DNA from: Istiophorus platypterus
Lineage: Eukaryota > Chordata > Actinopteri > Istiophoriformes > Istiophoridae
Direction: 5' to 3'
NCBI GenBank assembly: GCA_016859345.1
Contig: CM029129.1
Span: 717,501 to 781,500, forward strand
DNA length: 64,000 bases
Of this stretch, positions 51,175 through 62,600 are shown in pieces. Every line of letters begins with the position of its first letter. The first letter of the stretch is position 1. The notes below the pieces were generated by a model. It was not told the origin of the DNA, ran no database searches, and saw only the letters and a program-made list of their open reading frames with translations. The position numbers and the translations under genes were made by a program.

Positions 51175-51350
51175 TCAGTTGAAGGCTGGGTTGCGGACTC
51201 CAGACAGGGTGCTGACAGGAGTGCTCTTGCCTTTGAGGAGGGTGAGGGAGAAGATGAAGAAACAAACACTCATAATGCCCAAGATGGTCACTCCTGAGAT
51301 GAGCGCACTTGTCACTGTGTTCATCTGAAACACTGGAGCTTTCAGATGGG
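51175..51350 (-). CDS. zpld1: zpld1 coding exon 10 (transmembrane segment, tail, stop)
   Basis: The acceptor is TACTTTAG. The exon encodes AHLKAPVFQMNTVTSALISG, then a hydrophobic segment VTILGIMSVCFFIFSLTLL, then KGKSTPVSTLSGVRNPAFN and TGA (51177-51175). The anchor plus short tail ending near RNPxF is conserved with mammalian ZPLD1. A minus-strand AATAAA at 50633-50628 is a possible but unproven poly(A) signal, about 540 bases past the stop. Confidence 0.96.
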
Positions 51351-54300
51351 CTAAAGTAGTAAAAGCACAAAGAAACAATCAAATCTGTTCATATTTCTAC
51401 CCCCTTTTCAAGACTTGCTCTTAAATTCACCTTGAATGCAAAATCCCCCATACTGAAACAGTAAGTGGTAATGAACTCAGCATTTCTCAGTCCAATTTAT
51501 TTGATGTTTTGTTATTCTTGTTCCTCAGAAAACTACACAACTTTCAATGTCATGCTGAGATATTTCCACCTCAGCTACTGTATTATTTGATAGCAGAAAA
51601 TGATTTGGCCATCCAAAACAGCAAGAATAAAACAGTATCATCATTAAACAATCAGAGGAAAGAATAAATCCATCATGACAGCAGAGATACCAATTCCTTC
51701 CTGACATTAGAGAAAAATAGATAAGAATAAACATATACAGAATATATAAGAAATGCAGATTCAGAGCACAGAAACAACTCCTGCCCTTTTTCTCAATGAA
51801 AAATATGGTCTTTTTGCTTGTTCTATACTTAATTGCAATCAATTGCTTTTGCTTTCTCTACTTGTGTGAATGAAATCATTACTGGGGTTTCAATACTAAT
51901 TCCATTCAAATAATTTCAGGAGCTTTATGTTACAAAATAACTCTTGGAAGTGCCATTAGAAATAGCAGACTGAGGGAAAAATGACAATTAAGGTAACTCC
52001 TGCCATGGACTTATTATGACAGGATAATTAGACATAATAAAGTATTTCATAGAACATATAAGGCATTTTCCTTCTATACCGAGGCTTTAACTAGAGGGCT
52101 GCTTTTCATGCAATACCACATTAAAATGTCATTACATACAACTTACAGAATGTCATAGCTTACCCAGCTGAGAGTTGTTGGTTGGTGTTTCATCTGTGAA
52201 AAAAAAAGGTAAAGGTCATTTAAGGGTAACAGCAATACACTATTTTCAGTACATAAAACTTTTCTGTCTAATTAGTTTTATAGTGCATGAGTCAACCTGA
52301 TGCCTTCAGGCGGTCTCTGACTATCTAGGTCACCCAGATAGGTTTTCACCATCAGTCAACATCTCAGTATGAAATATCAAGTTTGACACACTAGAGTACT
52401 TTTTAACATATCCAATCTTAGAACCACTGTGGATTTAAACAACTTGAGGAACTATTTGAAAAAACAGCACAAACAAAATATTGTAGTGTTTAAAAGAATT
52501 ACAAAAGGTTACAGTGCTGTATTATGTTACTATATTACTGTATATTTCAGGTTGGAGGAAAAGCTTCCTCAGACAGTAACAGTATGGTCTGGATAAAAGA
52601 GAAGGAATAACAGGAGGAGGAGTGTTATCAAGCTGTACCAATCCGAGTGATGATAGGTCCGGCAGTCAGAACAGCATTTCCAGATGCTGTGTTTGATTCC
52701 TTGCTCTCTGAGACATCTCTCTTTTTCCTGCTACCACAGATCTATGAAAAAATGGCAAAGAAAGATATAGGGGTGGAATAGAACCTCCCTTTATGTATTC
52801 CACTTTCTCATGATGCAATATTCAAGAGACACATGACCTGGATGGTTAATATACCCTATTTTTGTTGCTTTTTAACATTTCATAAATTGTATTTGTGTTC
52901 CTTTTTGCAGTTACATCATCATCTAAGACATGATATATGAATGTGTTTTCTCACTGGCATAAGCATTGGACAGTCATCTGCTCGACACAGCTTGGTAACA
53001 CAGTGCAGGAAAACAGTGGACATCTTCTGATTCTTGTGCTTGACAAAGCGGAATACTTCAAAAGCAAAACGACCCATTTGGCTCTTCCCATTCTCAAAGA
53101 CGGTGGTCTGGGGGTCTTTTTCACAGCTGACCGAGAGAGGGAAAATTAGAAAGTATTAATAGAAAGGAGAGTAAGATAAAAACCAAGGTAGAAAAAAATC
53201 AGAGATGTGTTTCAAATTTGATTTACCTAAAGAAAAGATCATAGCGGAGGTCATCGTTAGGGTTTCCAGAGGGCGTGGTGTAACAGTAGTCCATCAGAAT
53301 GTTCCATCTATATAACATCACGATTTAGTAAATTCAGAGTTCAGGGACTTAAATGCAAATGGAGCCATTTATGTAACATTTACTCAGACACTTTGGTGGA
53401 ACATTGCTCAACTCCTGTGTGTTGCTTGGAAAACTATGTTTTCATACTACTACTTTGTTGTGACTGATTCCATCTATCCGTAGAACTTTGTTCCAGAATT
53501 CAATGGGTTTATTTTTGGATGTTATTTTGAAGTGCATCCTGGCCTTTCTGTTTTTCCATCTTATAGTGAACCTTCTCAAGTTATGGTCATGAAGTCGCTT
53601 GATCTTTGACAAGGAACCATGTATGGCTCCTATATCCTAGAGAGTGTTCTTGACTTGCTGTGCAGCCAAGAACAGTTTTTTCTTCACCATGTAAATGATT
53701 TTCTGCTCATCGACAGTCTACCTGCTCATTGGCCATTTTTATAACTTTCCTGTTCGCACCTCTTTTCTTGGATTGTCCCAACTGATTGTGGCTAACCAAC
53801 AACCATGGATATACCTCTGATAAATTTAGCCTTTTTTGAGCCTCATTATTATCTTCTTCACTTGCATGGTCACCTTTTTACTCATCATATCAACAGACAA
53901 TCTCACCTCAATCTTAATGGCAACTCTCAATCAACTCTGAACCACGTGTGAGCTGCCCAAGACACATTTAGTAGCCAAGTGTCCAATTACTTTTGAAACC
54001 CTAAAATATGGGCACTATGTTTTTAAAGGGCTATATCTCCTACACAGTTCATTCTATACTGATTTAAAACTACTCAGTTAAAGCTGAGACTTGGCACTTT
54101 AATATAGTATACGTTTTCAAATTGAATCTGCTGAACCATAGAGGCTGAAAGATTAAAAAATATGTTACTGTCCAAATGACAGTACATTGTCATTGAAAAT
54201 TTTAAATATGTTCAGTAACAAGATAAGACAAGATTAACAAGATTCGCAGCTTGGCGAATACTGTGTGATAACATGCTGAAGTTTCCTTATCATATTAATC

Positions 54301-57300
54301 AAATAAAAAACATGATCCAAGCAGTGTAAAGATTTGCTGTGGTAAATTAGTATTATGTGCAGTCCTGGTTGAATTATTGACACCCCTTAATTTTATGTAC
54401 AGAATTTAGAATATCTTCAGAAATTAATTAACAAAATAACTAATTTTGTATAATCAGAATATTTAGTAAAATGCCAAACATTAATTTAAAAGTATAGAGC
54501 TGTCTGCGAGTATCAGAGATGATATTATCAAAAGACATAATAATTCCAGTGGCTAGAAGGCAATAGTCAAAGATCTTGAAATTCCTGTTTCAACATTTCG
54601 TAATATAATCCAGAAGTTTCACAATGATAAACCGTAAAGCTTTTTCCAGGACATGTTGCTAAGAAGAAACTCAATGAGAAATCTACAACAGTTGATGCAG
54701 ACCGTGGAAAAAAACACCACACAAACATCTAAAGAGCTTCAGGCTGATTTGGACCGGACCTAAATCCTGTTGAAAACCTTTTGAGAGAGCTAATATCTGC
54801 TGTTGCAAAAAGGACTCCTGCAAGCCTAAAAGCGCTTGAATGCATAGAAATGAAAGAGTAGCAGAAACTGCCAGCAGACAGGTGCAGGAAGCTTTTAGAT
54901 GGCTACAAGAAACATTCAGAGGTTGTCATCATTGCAAAAGGTTCTGCAACAAAGTACTACTAAAGGTTGCAAATAACTGTGTCTGGGATACAATTGTGTT
55001 TGTATTTTTTCACTTTTATGCAAGTTCTTTTTTCTTTCATTCAGTAATCTTGGAAATTTTATTAAAATATTTAAAATTATACAAATTTGGTTAATTTGGA
55101 ATTATTTCTAAAGATATTCTAAATTCTGCACTTAAAAGAATTACCACAAATATCACCCAGTACTGTAAATGGTAAACATCCAAGAGACGATGTAGGACAT
55201 GAGCATAGACTACATTTAGTTATTGCTAGTTACTAAGGAGATATGTATAAGGTTGAAAGGTAAACAATGAGCCAAACCCATACTTTGTATACTCTTTGTG
55301 TTTACACTCTCCCTTCAGGCAAAGTCACTCCACTCATCCACCATTAGCACCACAGCTAAGATTGAATGATGACACAACAAAACCAAAGGGGAGATACATC
55401 TGCCAGACTGAAGTCAGAGCAATAACAAATTACATGTAACCACCCAAAAATGTAAAAATGTGCTGCTGCTGGTGATGGATTCTCTTCAGAATAACAGAAT
55501 TTATAGACCAGTTACAGTCAGAGAAAACTAGGGAATTAGAAAAATTCTCTGCATAGGTTCTCTCCATAGGTCAGTGGAATAAATTAAGCTGAATGTATCT
55601 CCGACAAATGTCATGCATTCATTTCATTAGATGGGGATTTCAAGCCCAAAGGGGGAGGAAAGCAGGTTACCCTGTACAATTTGTGAGTTTTTAACAGACT
55701 ATGGTAGATTTCATGTGTGGCTGTGGCTCAGGAGGTAGAGAGGGTCGTCCACCAACCAGAAGGTTGGTGGTTAAATCCCCGGCTGCTCCAGTCCACATGC
55801 CACATATCCTTGAGCAAGATATGGAAAAGTTGCACCCAAGTTACCCCCAATGTGAATATGCATGTGTATATAGAAAAGCTTATATTAAAAAAAAGCGCTC
55901 CATGTGTGGAAAGGAGCTGTATGAATTTGTGTGTGAATTAGTGAATGTGACAGTAGTGCAAAAGTGTTTTGAGTGGTCTATAAGACTATAAAAGCGCTTT
56001 ATAAGTACTGTCAATTTACCATTTACCATTGATGTAATCAAATGGAAAAATATCCAAAATCAGAGACAAGACCAGGTCCAGCCACACATGGCCCAGCTCC
56101 GGCTGCCTTCAGTGTACTGTTAATAGTGTAAGACACAAAGGTCCTACTCAGGTGTACCAAATGGCATGGTTTACAGCCTTATGCCTCCTAAGTCACTTGA
56201 GTACTTAAAGATCATGCTGATTTCAAAGCTCATACTAAATTGTATATTCTTCATAATGTGCTATTAAAAAATGTTGGTTTTTTTACAGCTCTGTATATAG
56301 TTCCACACAGTCTGTGGCTGTTGGTTTCTTACATTGTACCTGTATCAGTCAAGTTATTCCTGTTAAATTGATAGAAAAAATTGTCAGAAGGGAAATGGTT
56401 AAAAAAAATTATAACAGTAACCTACTTTGCCTTTGTTTAGGGCTTCAATTGTAGATTTAGTGTAAAGAGATCACAGGACATAGAAAGCTATTGATTGAAT
56501 ACCTCCTGTCCAGGTTTGTGGCTTTTACAGCTGCAAATACCCGCGTCTTCAAGGTCAGTCCTGACATGGGGATGGACAGCTGCTGAATGTACGAGGAGTC
56601 CTGCACATAAACCACAAAAGCATTGCAGCACATTTATCACATTTCCTGAGTCCTCCCTTTCATCTTGCTGAATGTTATTTTTTTCATTAATCCCAGTATA
56701 CCTAAAATCTGGTTTCCATAGAATTTCATTTACATGTGTTTGGTTCAAATTGACAAGTTAAATAGTGAAAGGTTGGAAATTATTGAGGGTAAATTGAGTA
56801 TAATTTTCTTAAATTACCAGATTAAATGTAATTTGTTCCTCACTTGAGATCAAAGGGATTCTGAGCTTTTGGTATCTTCTCTATCCTGTACATGGAATAT
56901 CATTGTCACTAATCATTGCAATTACAAATTTAAAAGGTACAAAGTAACTATACATAGCTTCTTATGCTCTTTGATGCATACTGACAAAGTAAGGCTTTCG
57001 TATACAGCTTTGTCTCCAGTGCAACAGCCTCAGCTGTCCTGTGCAGCAAAATATCTGATATTTAGATTGACTGATGTGAACCTACATTGTAAAGCAGCAG
57101 ATTCAGTGTGCTGATGAAAGTACCATTGCTGTCCTTCACTGAGATTGCAGCTGCTGACCTTCAAGAGACATTTAAAAAAAAAACAAAGCTGAAAAAACAT
57201 TTTTAAGGTGATACCAATATTTTTGTTGAATCAGAAAATAATTCTTTAAGCACAGATGTTGTTAATTCTTCAACTTTAAATTCTGATCAAAAATGTCTGT

Positions 57301-59616
57301 CTCCATATCAGTAGTTGCAGAGTGATGAAATTGCAGTAGTTTGAATTTAGCCTTGCAGTATACATCAGTTCCGAAAGATGCAGTTCTGAGTTTTTTTTTC
57401 CACCATATCAAGTAACGAATTTAAAAATTTTTATATATAGGAGGCAGTCACACTTAATCATTCTAAACTTCATTTCACAACAGTTTTTTGTCAGAGACAT
57501 GGTCATTTAACCTGTATTTTTTAGGCCAAGTTTTATGGTGGTGTTGTCTCTGAATGAAATATATGTATACAAAATATTCTGTCCCTCATGGGAGACGAAG
57601 TAACTGATTTTCAGTACTAGTGTGATGTATTGTGTTTATTATATACTGTAGGTGTTGTTTTATGTTAGTTATTGTTTCTTTCATGTTTTATCAAAATCTG
57701 ACATTATCACAGACTCAGAAATGACCATTGAGATGAAGCAGCACTTCTCTGATACAAAGTGAAATAAAATTGAAAATTAGAAATGTTTACAAAGGCTGTA
57801 ATTTTTGTTTTAGGCCGGGTGCAATGTATGGGATTATATTCACAGTTAGATGTCATATTTTGTCCATCACCTCTTTATCAATTGCCAAATTTTCCCTCCA
57901 GGATTTTGCCTAGTCCCACATGTTAGGCAGACAAGTGTCAGATTTCCAAAACCAAAAGTGCCAACAATGAGTTTTACCCATATCATTTTATGGCTGATAG
58001 GCCATTTTATGGCTGATAGGTCCTCTGTGCACTTTCAAACCAAGACCAAAGTGGAAATGATCATATAAGAGACACTTACGAGGCAAGCTGCGTGTTGTTG
58101 ACCAAGTATTCCAATGGGTAACTGCAGCTAAACTTGTAGAGCAGACCTGGCAGGTAGCTGATGATGGTGGGGGGATCCGGTGTGTCGATATACCCTGATA
58201 TGTTACCAATCTGTACCAGCGATAGGTTCCCATAAGCGTTGGGTCCTTGAGCTGTAGAGACCTGCAGTGAAGAATATCAGTGTGGGTAATACTCTTCCCT
58301 CTGGCTTGCTAAGCGACCACCATTAGCTTATTGTTGGCAAAGGGGTTGAACCTTTACTGTGTAAAACATGGGTGAGATCACACTCGCTCAGCAAAGATTT
58401 ACTTTAAACTCTCCCTTAAACTGTTTTAAGAATTGTTTTTCACTCATTGTCCTGACAGGGCATGTAGGATCTGACAGCAGCCCCTTCAGTGAGATAAGGA
58501 CTCCATTCTCATGCAGGATAAACACAGCTTGTAAGCATTAGTGGATGCTAATACTGTGAATGGGAGTTCTTTTGCTGTTTTTAAAAATTTTCATGTCAGT
58601 TTGTGCTTTTTTTGTCTGTATTAGTGTACAAATATAATCAAAGGCTATTAGTTTTTTATATGTATATAAATATATATATATACATACACACAATATAGAT
58701 AGATAGATAATTATTCAAAGCTGATGATGGTATTGCCATATTTCTGATAGGTCTTAATTACCTTTACAACAACATTAACTGCTTACCAGTTAAAGCACCA
58801 TATCCAACTCCATCATCAACACTTTGGCGTATCAGTAAGGCTAACAGTAATACTGTAAAATCTGTTAAAAGGATCATTTTTACTATTCCTGTTCTTCTTA
58901 CCACCAGGGAATTACCACAGGACTCTAGTGATGCCAGGCTGATACTAAAGATTACAACAGTGGGAAAGGTGTTGTTGTTGATGAATCCTCGGCAGTGGGC
59001 ATCTCCATGGCGACCATTGAGGGCAAGGTCAGTGTCGGTATAGCCAGAGAAGAGGACGGGGCAGAAGTTGATTTTGAGGGTCATGGTCTGCACCCCACAG
59101 TACACACTGATATCCCTCTCCGCTGCAAGAAACAGACACAAAGCAAGGTATACAGAGGTGATTTTGTTATATAGATTTTTAGAGAAATGACAAATCTGAG
59201 TGAGTTATGAGGTCAAGTTAGATTTTGTTCCCAAAACTGAGTTGTAGTGGAAAATTATGTTTTAGGAAAGAAGTCCAGTTCTGACAGTTCTGACAGTTCA
59301 CAATTATTGTGTTAAATATTTTTCAAATCACATTAGGCTATGTACTGGTGTGTGGACAAAATTTTATTATCTCCTCTTTGGAATATCTACCTAGTGTGAG
59401 GAGAACTTTCCTTTAAGAAGACATTCATACGTAATTCATATGTAATTTCTGTCCAGTAATTCAGGGACAAAAAGTGTGAATCTGTGTCACCGTGTCACTG
59501 AGTTTCTCACCAGGAAAACGGCTGTGAAAGTTGGCGTCACAGTTGTATCCATTGAATTGCGCTCCAACTGATAAAGCCTTACTAACCAGTAAAATAATCA
59601 AATATATATGTTCCAT
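51175..59616 (-). CDS. zpld1: zpld1, zona pellucida-like domain-containing protein 1 (cupulin); complete, 10 coding exons, 413 aa
   Basis: Coding exons, in transcript order: 59616-59511, 59122-58902, 58261-58080, 57158-57086, 56600-56503, 53307-53227, 53126-52955, 52741-52639, 52193-52164, 51350-51175. All introns are GT-AG, and the 1242 coding bases stay in one frame to a TGA. The product matches recalled vertebrate ZPLD1 along its whole length (human 415 aa): start MEHIYLIILL, then AQFNGYNCDANFHSRFP, AERDISVYCG, DLALNGRHGD, NISGYIDTPDPP and the C-terminal GVRNPAFN. Parts: signal peptide about 1-19; ZP module about 43-315 with the expected cysteines; furin-type RKKR at 316-319; membrane helix about 371-394; 19-residue tail. 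Family knowledge: a type I ZP glycoprotein that polymerises after cleavage and is a component of the inner-ear cupula. The start is the only ATG before the signal peptide, 8 bases after a splice acceptor, so a noncoding 5' exon lies further upstream. Teleosts may have a and b copies; I cannot say which this is. Confidence 0.97.
52164..52193 (-). CDS. zpld1: zpld1 coding exon 9 (30-base micro-exon)
   Basis: 30 bases after TTTTTTTCACAG, with donor G|GTAAGC, give DETPTNNSQL, identical to the juxtamembrane stretch I recall for human ZPLD1. It keeps phase 1 on both sides, so skipping it would not shift the frame. Confidence 0.92.
52639..52741 (-). CDS. zpld1: zpld1 coding exon 8 (furin-type cleavage site)
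   Basis: 103 bases after TTTTTTCATAG encode ICGSRKKRDVSE and then a Ser/Thr/Ala-rich stretch ending AGPIITRI. Residues 316-319 (RKKR) fit the R-x-K/R-R proprotein-convertase consensus that releases ZP proteins from their membrane anchor. The donor is ATTG|GTACAGC, phase 1. Confidence 0.94.
52955..53126 (-). CDS. zpld1: zpld1 coding exon 7 (ZP-C core)
   Basis: 172 bases after TCGGTCAG encode CEKDPQTTVFENGKSQMGRF, then a stretch ending KMSTVFLHCVTKLCRADDCP. These are the typical ZP-C elements: an NG turn, RFAFEVFRF and the cysteine cluster HCxxxLCxxxxC. The exon ends in phase 0 at CCA|GTGAGAAA. Confidence 0.97.
53227..53307 (-). CDS. zpld1: zpld1 coding exon 6 (ZP-C cysteine region)
   Basis: 81 bases between TATATAG and GTAAATC encode WNILMDYCYTTPSGNPNDD and LRYDLFF. 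CYTTPSGN is the ZP-C motif usually written C-x-x-T-P. Intron 5, upstream of it, is about 3.2 kb and is the transposon-rich one. Confidence 0.96.
53470..54130. repeat. DNA-transposon relic in zpld1 intron 5
   Basis: GAAGTGCATCCTGGCCTTTC, the TGTGCAGCCAAGAACAG and TTCTTCACCATGTAAATGAT blocks, then GTGTCCAATTACTTTTGAAA and CCCTAAAATATGGGCAC follow the order of the same remembered fish DNA element as 34790-34995. It is heavily decayed. Family assignment to the mariner/Tc1 superfamily is from memory. Confidence 0.45.
54360..55165 (+). mobile_element. Tc1-like transposon relic, internally deleted, in zpld1 intron 5
   Basis: Left CAGTCCTGGTTGAATTATTG and right (other strand) CAGTACTGGGTGATATTTGT ends lead into matching inner parts (AGAATTTAGAATATCTTCAG against AGAATTTAGAATATCTTTAG). 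TA follows the right end at 55166. Inside, the plus strand keeps the transposase C-terminal motif D-L-N-P-V-E-N-L in damaged form near 54755-54780, then RELISAVAKRTPASLKALEC. Both Asp blocks are gone. It opposes the zpld1 reading direction. Confidence 0.75.
55716..56030 (+). repeat. tRNA-derived SINE, nearly complete, in zpld1 intron 5
   Basis: A-box-like TGGCTCAGGAGG at 55724-55735 and B-box-like GGTTAAATCC at 55769-55778 show RNA polymerase III promoter descent. The body continues TCCTTGAGCAAGATATGGAA, GAGTGGTCTATAAGACTATA and AAAGCGCTTTATAAGTACTG, and ends in the short repeat ATTTACCATTTACCATT. A truncated relative is at 47037-47195. Confidence 0.85.
56503..56600 (-). CDS. zpld1: zpld1 coding exon 5
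   Basis: 98 bases after TGTGCAG encode DSSYIQQLSIPMSGLTLKTR and then VFAAVKATNLDR. The exon leaves in phase 2 (AG|GTATTC). The Lys codon AAA at exon codon 26 is replaced by TAA in the equally long paralogous exon at 43208-43305. Confidence 0.96.
57086..57158 (-). CDS. zpld1: zpld1 coding exon 4
   Basis: 73 bases after CTTGAAG encode SAAAISVKDSNGTFISTLNL and then LLYN. The exon enters in phase 2 and leaves in phase 0 (AAT|GTAGGT). A second exon of the same length and similar sequence occurs at 43863-43935 in the downstream paralogue. Confidence 0.96.
58080..58261 (-). CDS. zpld1: zpld1 coding exon 3
   Basis: 182 bases starting after CACTGCAG encode residues 110 to part of 170. They include GNISGYIDTPDPPTIISYLP, then LLYKFSCSYPLEYLVNNTQL. 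These carry the end of ZP-N, the linker and the start of ZP-C, with sequons at NIS and NNT. The donor is TC|GTAAGTG, phase 2. Confidence 0.97.
58669..58709. repeat. (TA)n and (GATA)n microsatellite in zpld1 intron 2
   Basis: TATATATATATACATACACA is followed by AGATAGATAGATA. Confidence 0.85.
58902..59122 (-). CDS. zpld1: zpld1 coding exon 2 (ZP-N half)
   Basis: The acceptor is TTCTTGCAG; 221 bases encode residues 36-109. The motifs VYCG, KINFC, LFSGYTDTDLALNGRHGD and HCRGFINNNTFP are the most conserved stretch of the family. INNNTF contains an N-glycosylation sequon. The exon ends in phase 0 at GTG|GTAAGAAG. Confidence 0.97.
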
Positions 59617-59624
59617 TTCAGCAC
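59511..59624 (-). CDS. zpld1: zpld1 coding exon 1 (start codon, signal peptide)
   Basis: A TTTGTTTCAG acceptor precedes 8 untranslated bases and the ATG at 59616. The exon encodes residues 1-35: a hydrophobic leader (HIYLIILLVSKALS) followed by the mature start QFNGYNC, which is near-identical to human ZPLD1. It ends in phase 1 at G|GTGAGAAA. The upstream acceptor shows that the first transcribed exon is elsewhere; I did not identify it. Confidence 0.95.
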
Positions 59625-62600
59625 CTGAAACAAAGCAAGAATTTAATGTGAGAAAGCAAATCTATGAAATTTATCTGTCACTTTGGAAAATATAACCTAT
59701 AAAGGTGGTAAAACAGAAATCATCATATATTTAATTATTTTGTTTTGAAAAATGTTAATGTCATAGGGGAAGATTTTCTCAAAAGATTCAGTTATCTTGT
59801 AAAAGTTTTGACGCCAGAGGAATATCTTTCATATGCCTGCTAAACAGAATCAAAGCAGACAAATGTCACAATGAATTAACTTTGAGCAACTACAGCTTTG
59901 GCATCAAAGTTAGACCTTTATTATACTCATGTGCTAATAAATACGGTCATTTTATAAAGTATAATATCTTATCTCTGTGTACACATCTCATTGTCCTGTG
60001 ACTTACCACATAATTGATGACAGTTAAACATACACAGTCTCTGTCCTAAGGAAACAGTTAAATTAAAGGAGTAATTTTGCAGCATTTGTAGTTTATCTCT
60101 AGCTCTGACAGTAGATGTTGTTGTTTCCGACAGCTTGAGGTAAAAAGGCAGAACATTTCCCTGCAAGAGGTAGAACCACTCACCCTGGTTCCTGGAAGCC
60201 AGCAAGTCAGCGGTACTCCATAAGCTTGGGACAGACGATAGAATGGTCCGCACAGCATCCCTACCTGACAACTAGAAACAGGACTCAGGAGCAGGGGGGG
60301 AAAAAGGGATCCCAGACATAAGAGATTCATTATTTGAACATGTCAACAAAAAAGGGTTGTGCAAAATGAACATGGGAAAATCCATCAAATCTGAATGTGT
60401 TATACAAATCCTTTCACGTCTGCAGAAACATGAGCAGGTTTTAAAGTTTCCCACTCATATCCTTTCGGCCCAATCTGGCTCTGTCACTGCTCACAAATGG
60501 TTTGACGCTGCATGAGGTCCAGCAACAGTGGGAAGGGGAATTATCCTTTCATCGCTCCAGTGGCCCTGGCCTGCTGACTGAGCCGTTCCTTTCTCCTTGG
60601 GCCGTTTGGGGAGTGCAGAGCCTACCACATGGGCCCTTGGCCCAGGGAATCCACACTTTTCATGCTTTGTGTGTGGCAGTCCTCAGTCAGCACACCAGCA
60701 GGCAATCTGCCTGGTGGAGCTGCAAGCTGCTGCTGGCCTCCTACCTGATCCTCAAACTTTTAATTCCCGATCACAGGACTTCCACCACATAAAGAGAGCA
60801 AAGCAAATGTGAGCAAAGTTCATGGAGTTTCATGTGTGTACCCTGTCCTCAGTGCCCCATCTTTCATATAGATAGCAGTGACAGCATCCCATACACTACT
60901 GTAGGACAACAATCTGGCCTATAGTGCATCATCAGCTGTCTGTTCTACAGTGCATCATCAGCTTTCACAATGGATCACATCTTGTCTTCGAAACAACCCA
61001 ATTTAAAGAATTTGTAAATGCATTTTGTATATATTCCTAACTTCATCAGACTGCAGTTAATCTAGTGTAATCTACCCTTACCTTATTTGTCTCACCTGAT
61101 TAAGAGTAGTCCTTGGTGTTCATCTTTGGTGATTTCATCAGTTCCTTAAAGCTTCAGTAGTCACTATGATTACATATCAGATCTAGTGTTCAAGGGCATT
61201 CAAGCAACATTAAAATTCTTTGGTCCATTGGGGTCTTTCTGTATAAAATACTTTGTTTACGTTGCCCATGCAAATGATTGCAGAGTGACTCTGCACAGCT
61301 CAAGGCATTCAGTTGTGTACTTTCACTGCCCTGATATTGGACAACTGTCTATAAAATGGAACAGTTAGGGTTGGGGAATATCCATGTTTTATTTAAATAG
61401 ACTTATCTAATCCAAATAAATTGTAATTATCAGAATCTTTGTCAAAAACTCGAGTTAGCACATTGCGTCACTGCAGACTGATAGCCATCTAGAGTGCCCC
61501 AGTACCTCAGTTATACGGAACTCATTTCATCACTCTATATGCCCAAAAGTTAGATCCAGTTGGTCTTGTCAGTTAGAGAGCATCTAAGTCCATAGAACAT
61601 AGCTACTATGGAGGTTAAAGACACCATTTTGTAACTTTTAATCATCTTGGACAGCCAGAAATATTGGCATTGTCAATCCACAGTATTCAGATTTACTTAG
61701 GGATACTGTTCATGGTATGTTAATGGGTAGTCATGTTACAGGACACCTATTTATTCATGGAAATGACACATTCTCACGACAAAAACAGAAAACAGGATTA
61801 GAAATATGAAAAGGACATATTTTAGTTTTTCCTTTTCTCCAGTTACTTACTTGTTCACCTCACATGAACTAAGTTCTGATCCCCCACAAGATGGTCAATG
61901 ATGAAAAAACAGAAAAACCTATATGTATTCTTTGTTGCACAAGAAAGAATACCAATGGATTAAAAACATGCAACAAAACATACAAGAAACATGAATTTGA
62001 AATCTAAAACATATGAAATCTATTCATCCAGAGACATTTTTTGTGTTTATTGAAGTTATTCCTTCCTATATTGTGGTAACCTTGCAATAGGCGGTGAAAT
62101 TTAAACAAAAGACACCAGGCAGAATCATAAAGCTATAAGTCAATTCACAGGAGACACGGCACAAGTGTATTGTTAGTGTGTCCAGTGCATGTAGTAACTA
62201 CTTAAAATACAAATTACTTTATATTGAGAGTTTGGTTATCACACTAGCATGGACAGGCCAATGTGTACACTGCACCACTGAAGAAGACTTTTAAAATCTT
62301 TGAATTAAATGAACTAAATATATTTTTCTGGCATTACTGTATGTGTTATTCAATTCCATATTCCATTCCATGTGTTATTTACATGTTCATTTTGCTTAAT
62401 TGCCAAATGTGTACAGAAAACACTAGCCTGGGTCTTTGATACATGTGGTTTATTTAATTGTTTGGATGCCTGTTACTTGTTACCTTGGAAACAAATACTC
62501 TTCATTGGGCTCATATTAAATATACTAAACTATAATCAATGAATGTTTGCCCCCATTATTAAATACTGTAAAAAAGGTAAACTATTACCAGTAAACATAC

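Noticed and set aside
55716..55800. A tRNA gene with A- and B-box-like sequences
   Set aside because: No cloverleaf arms or anticodon stem can be drawn, and the body and tail are those of a SINE with a second copy at 47 kb.
60058..60330. Overlapping minus-strand frames just upstream of zpld1 as N-terminal zpld1 exons
   Set aside because: The known family start (MEHIYL... with leader) lies at 59616; these frames have no leader or similarity. Part might be 5' UTR, but no donor was convincing.
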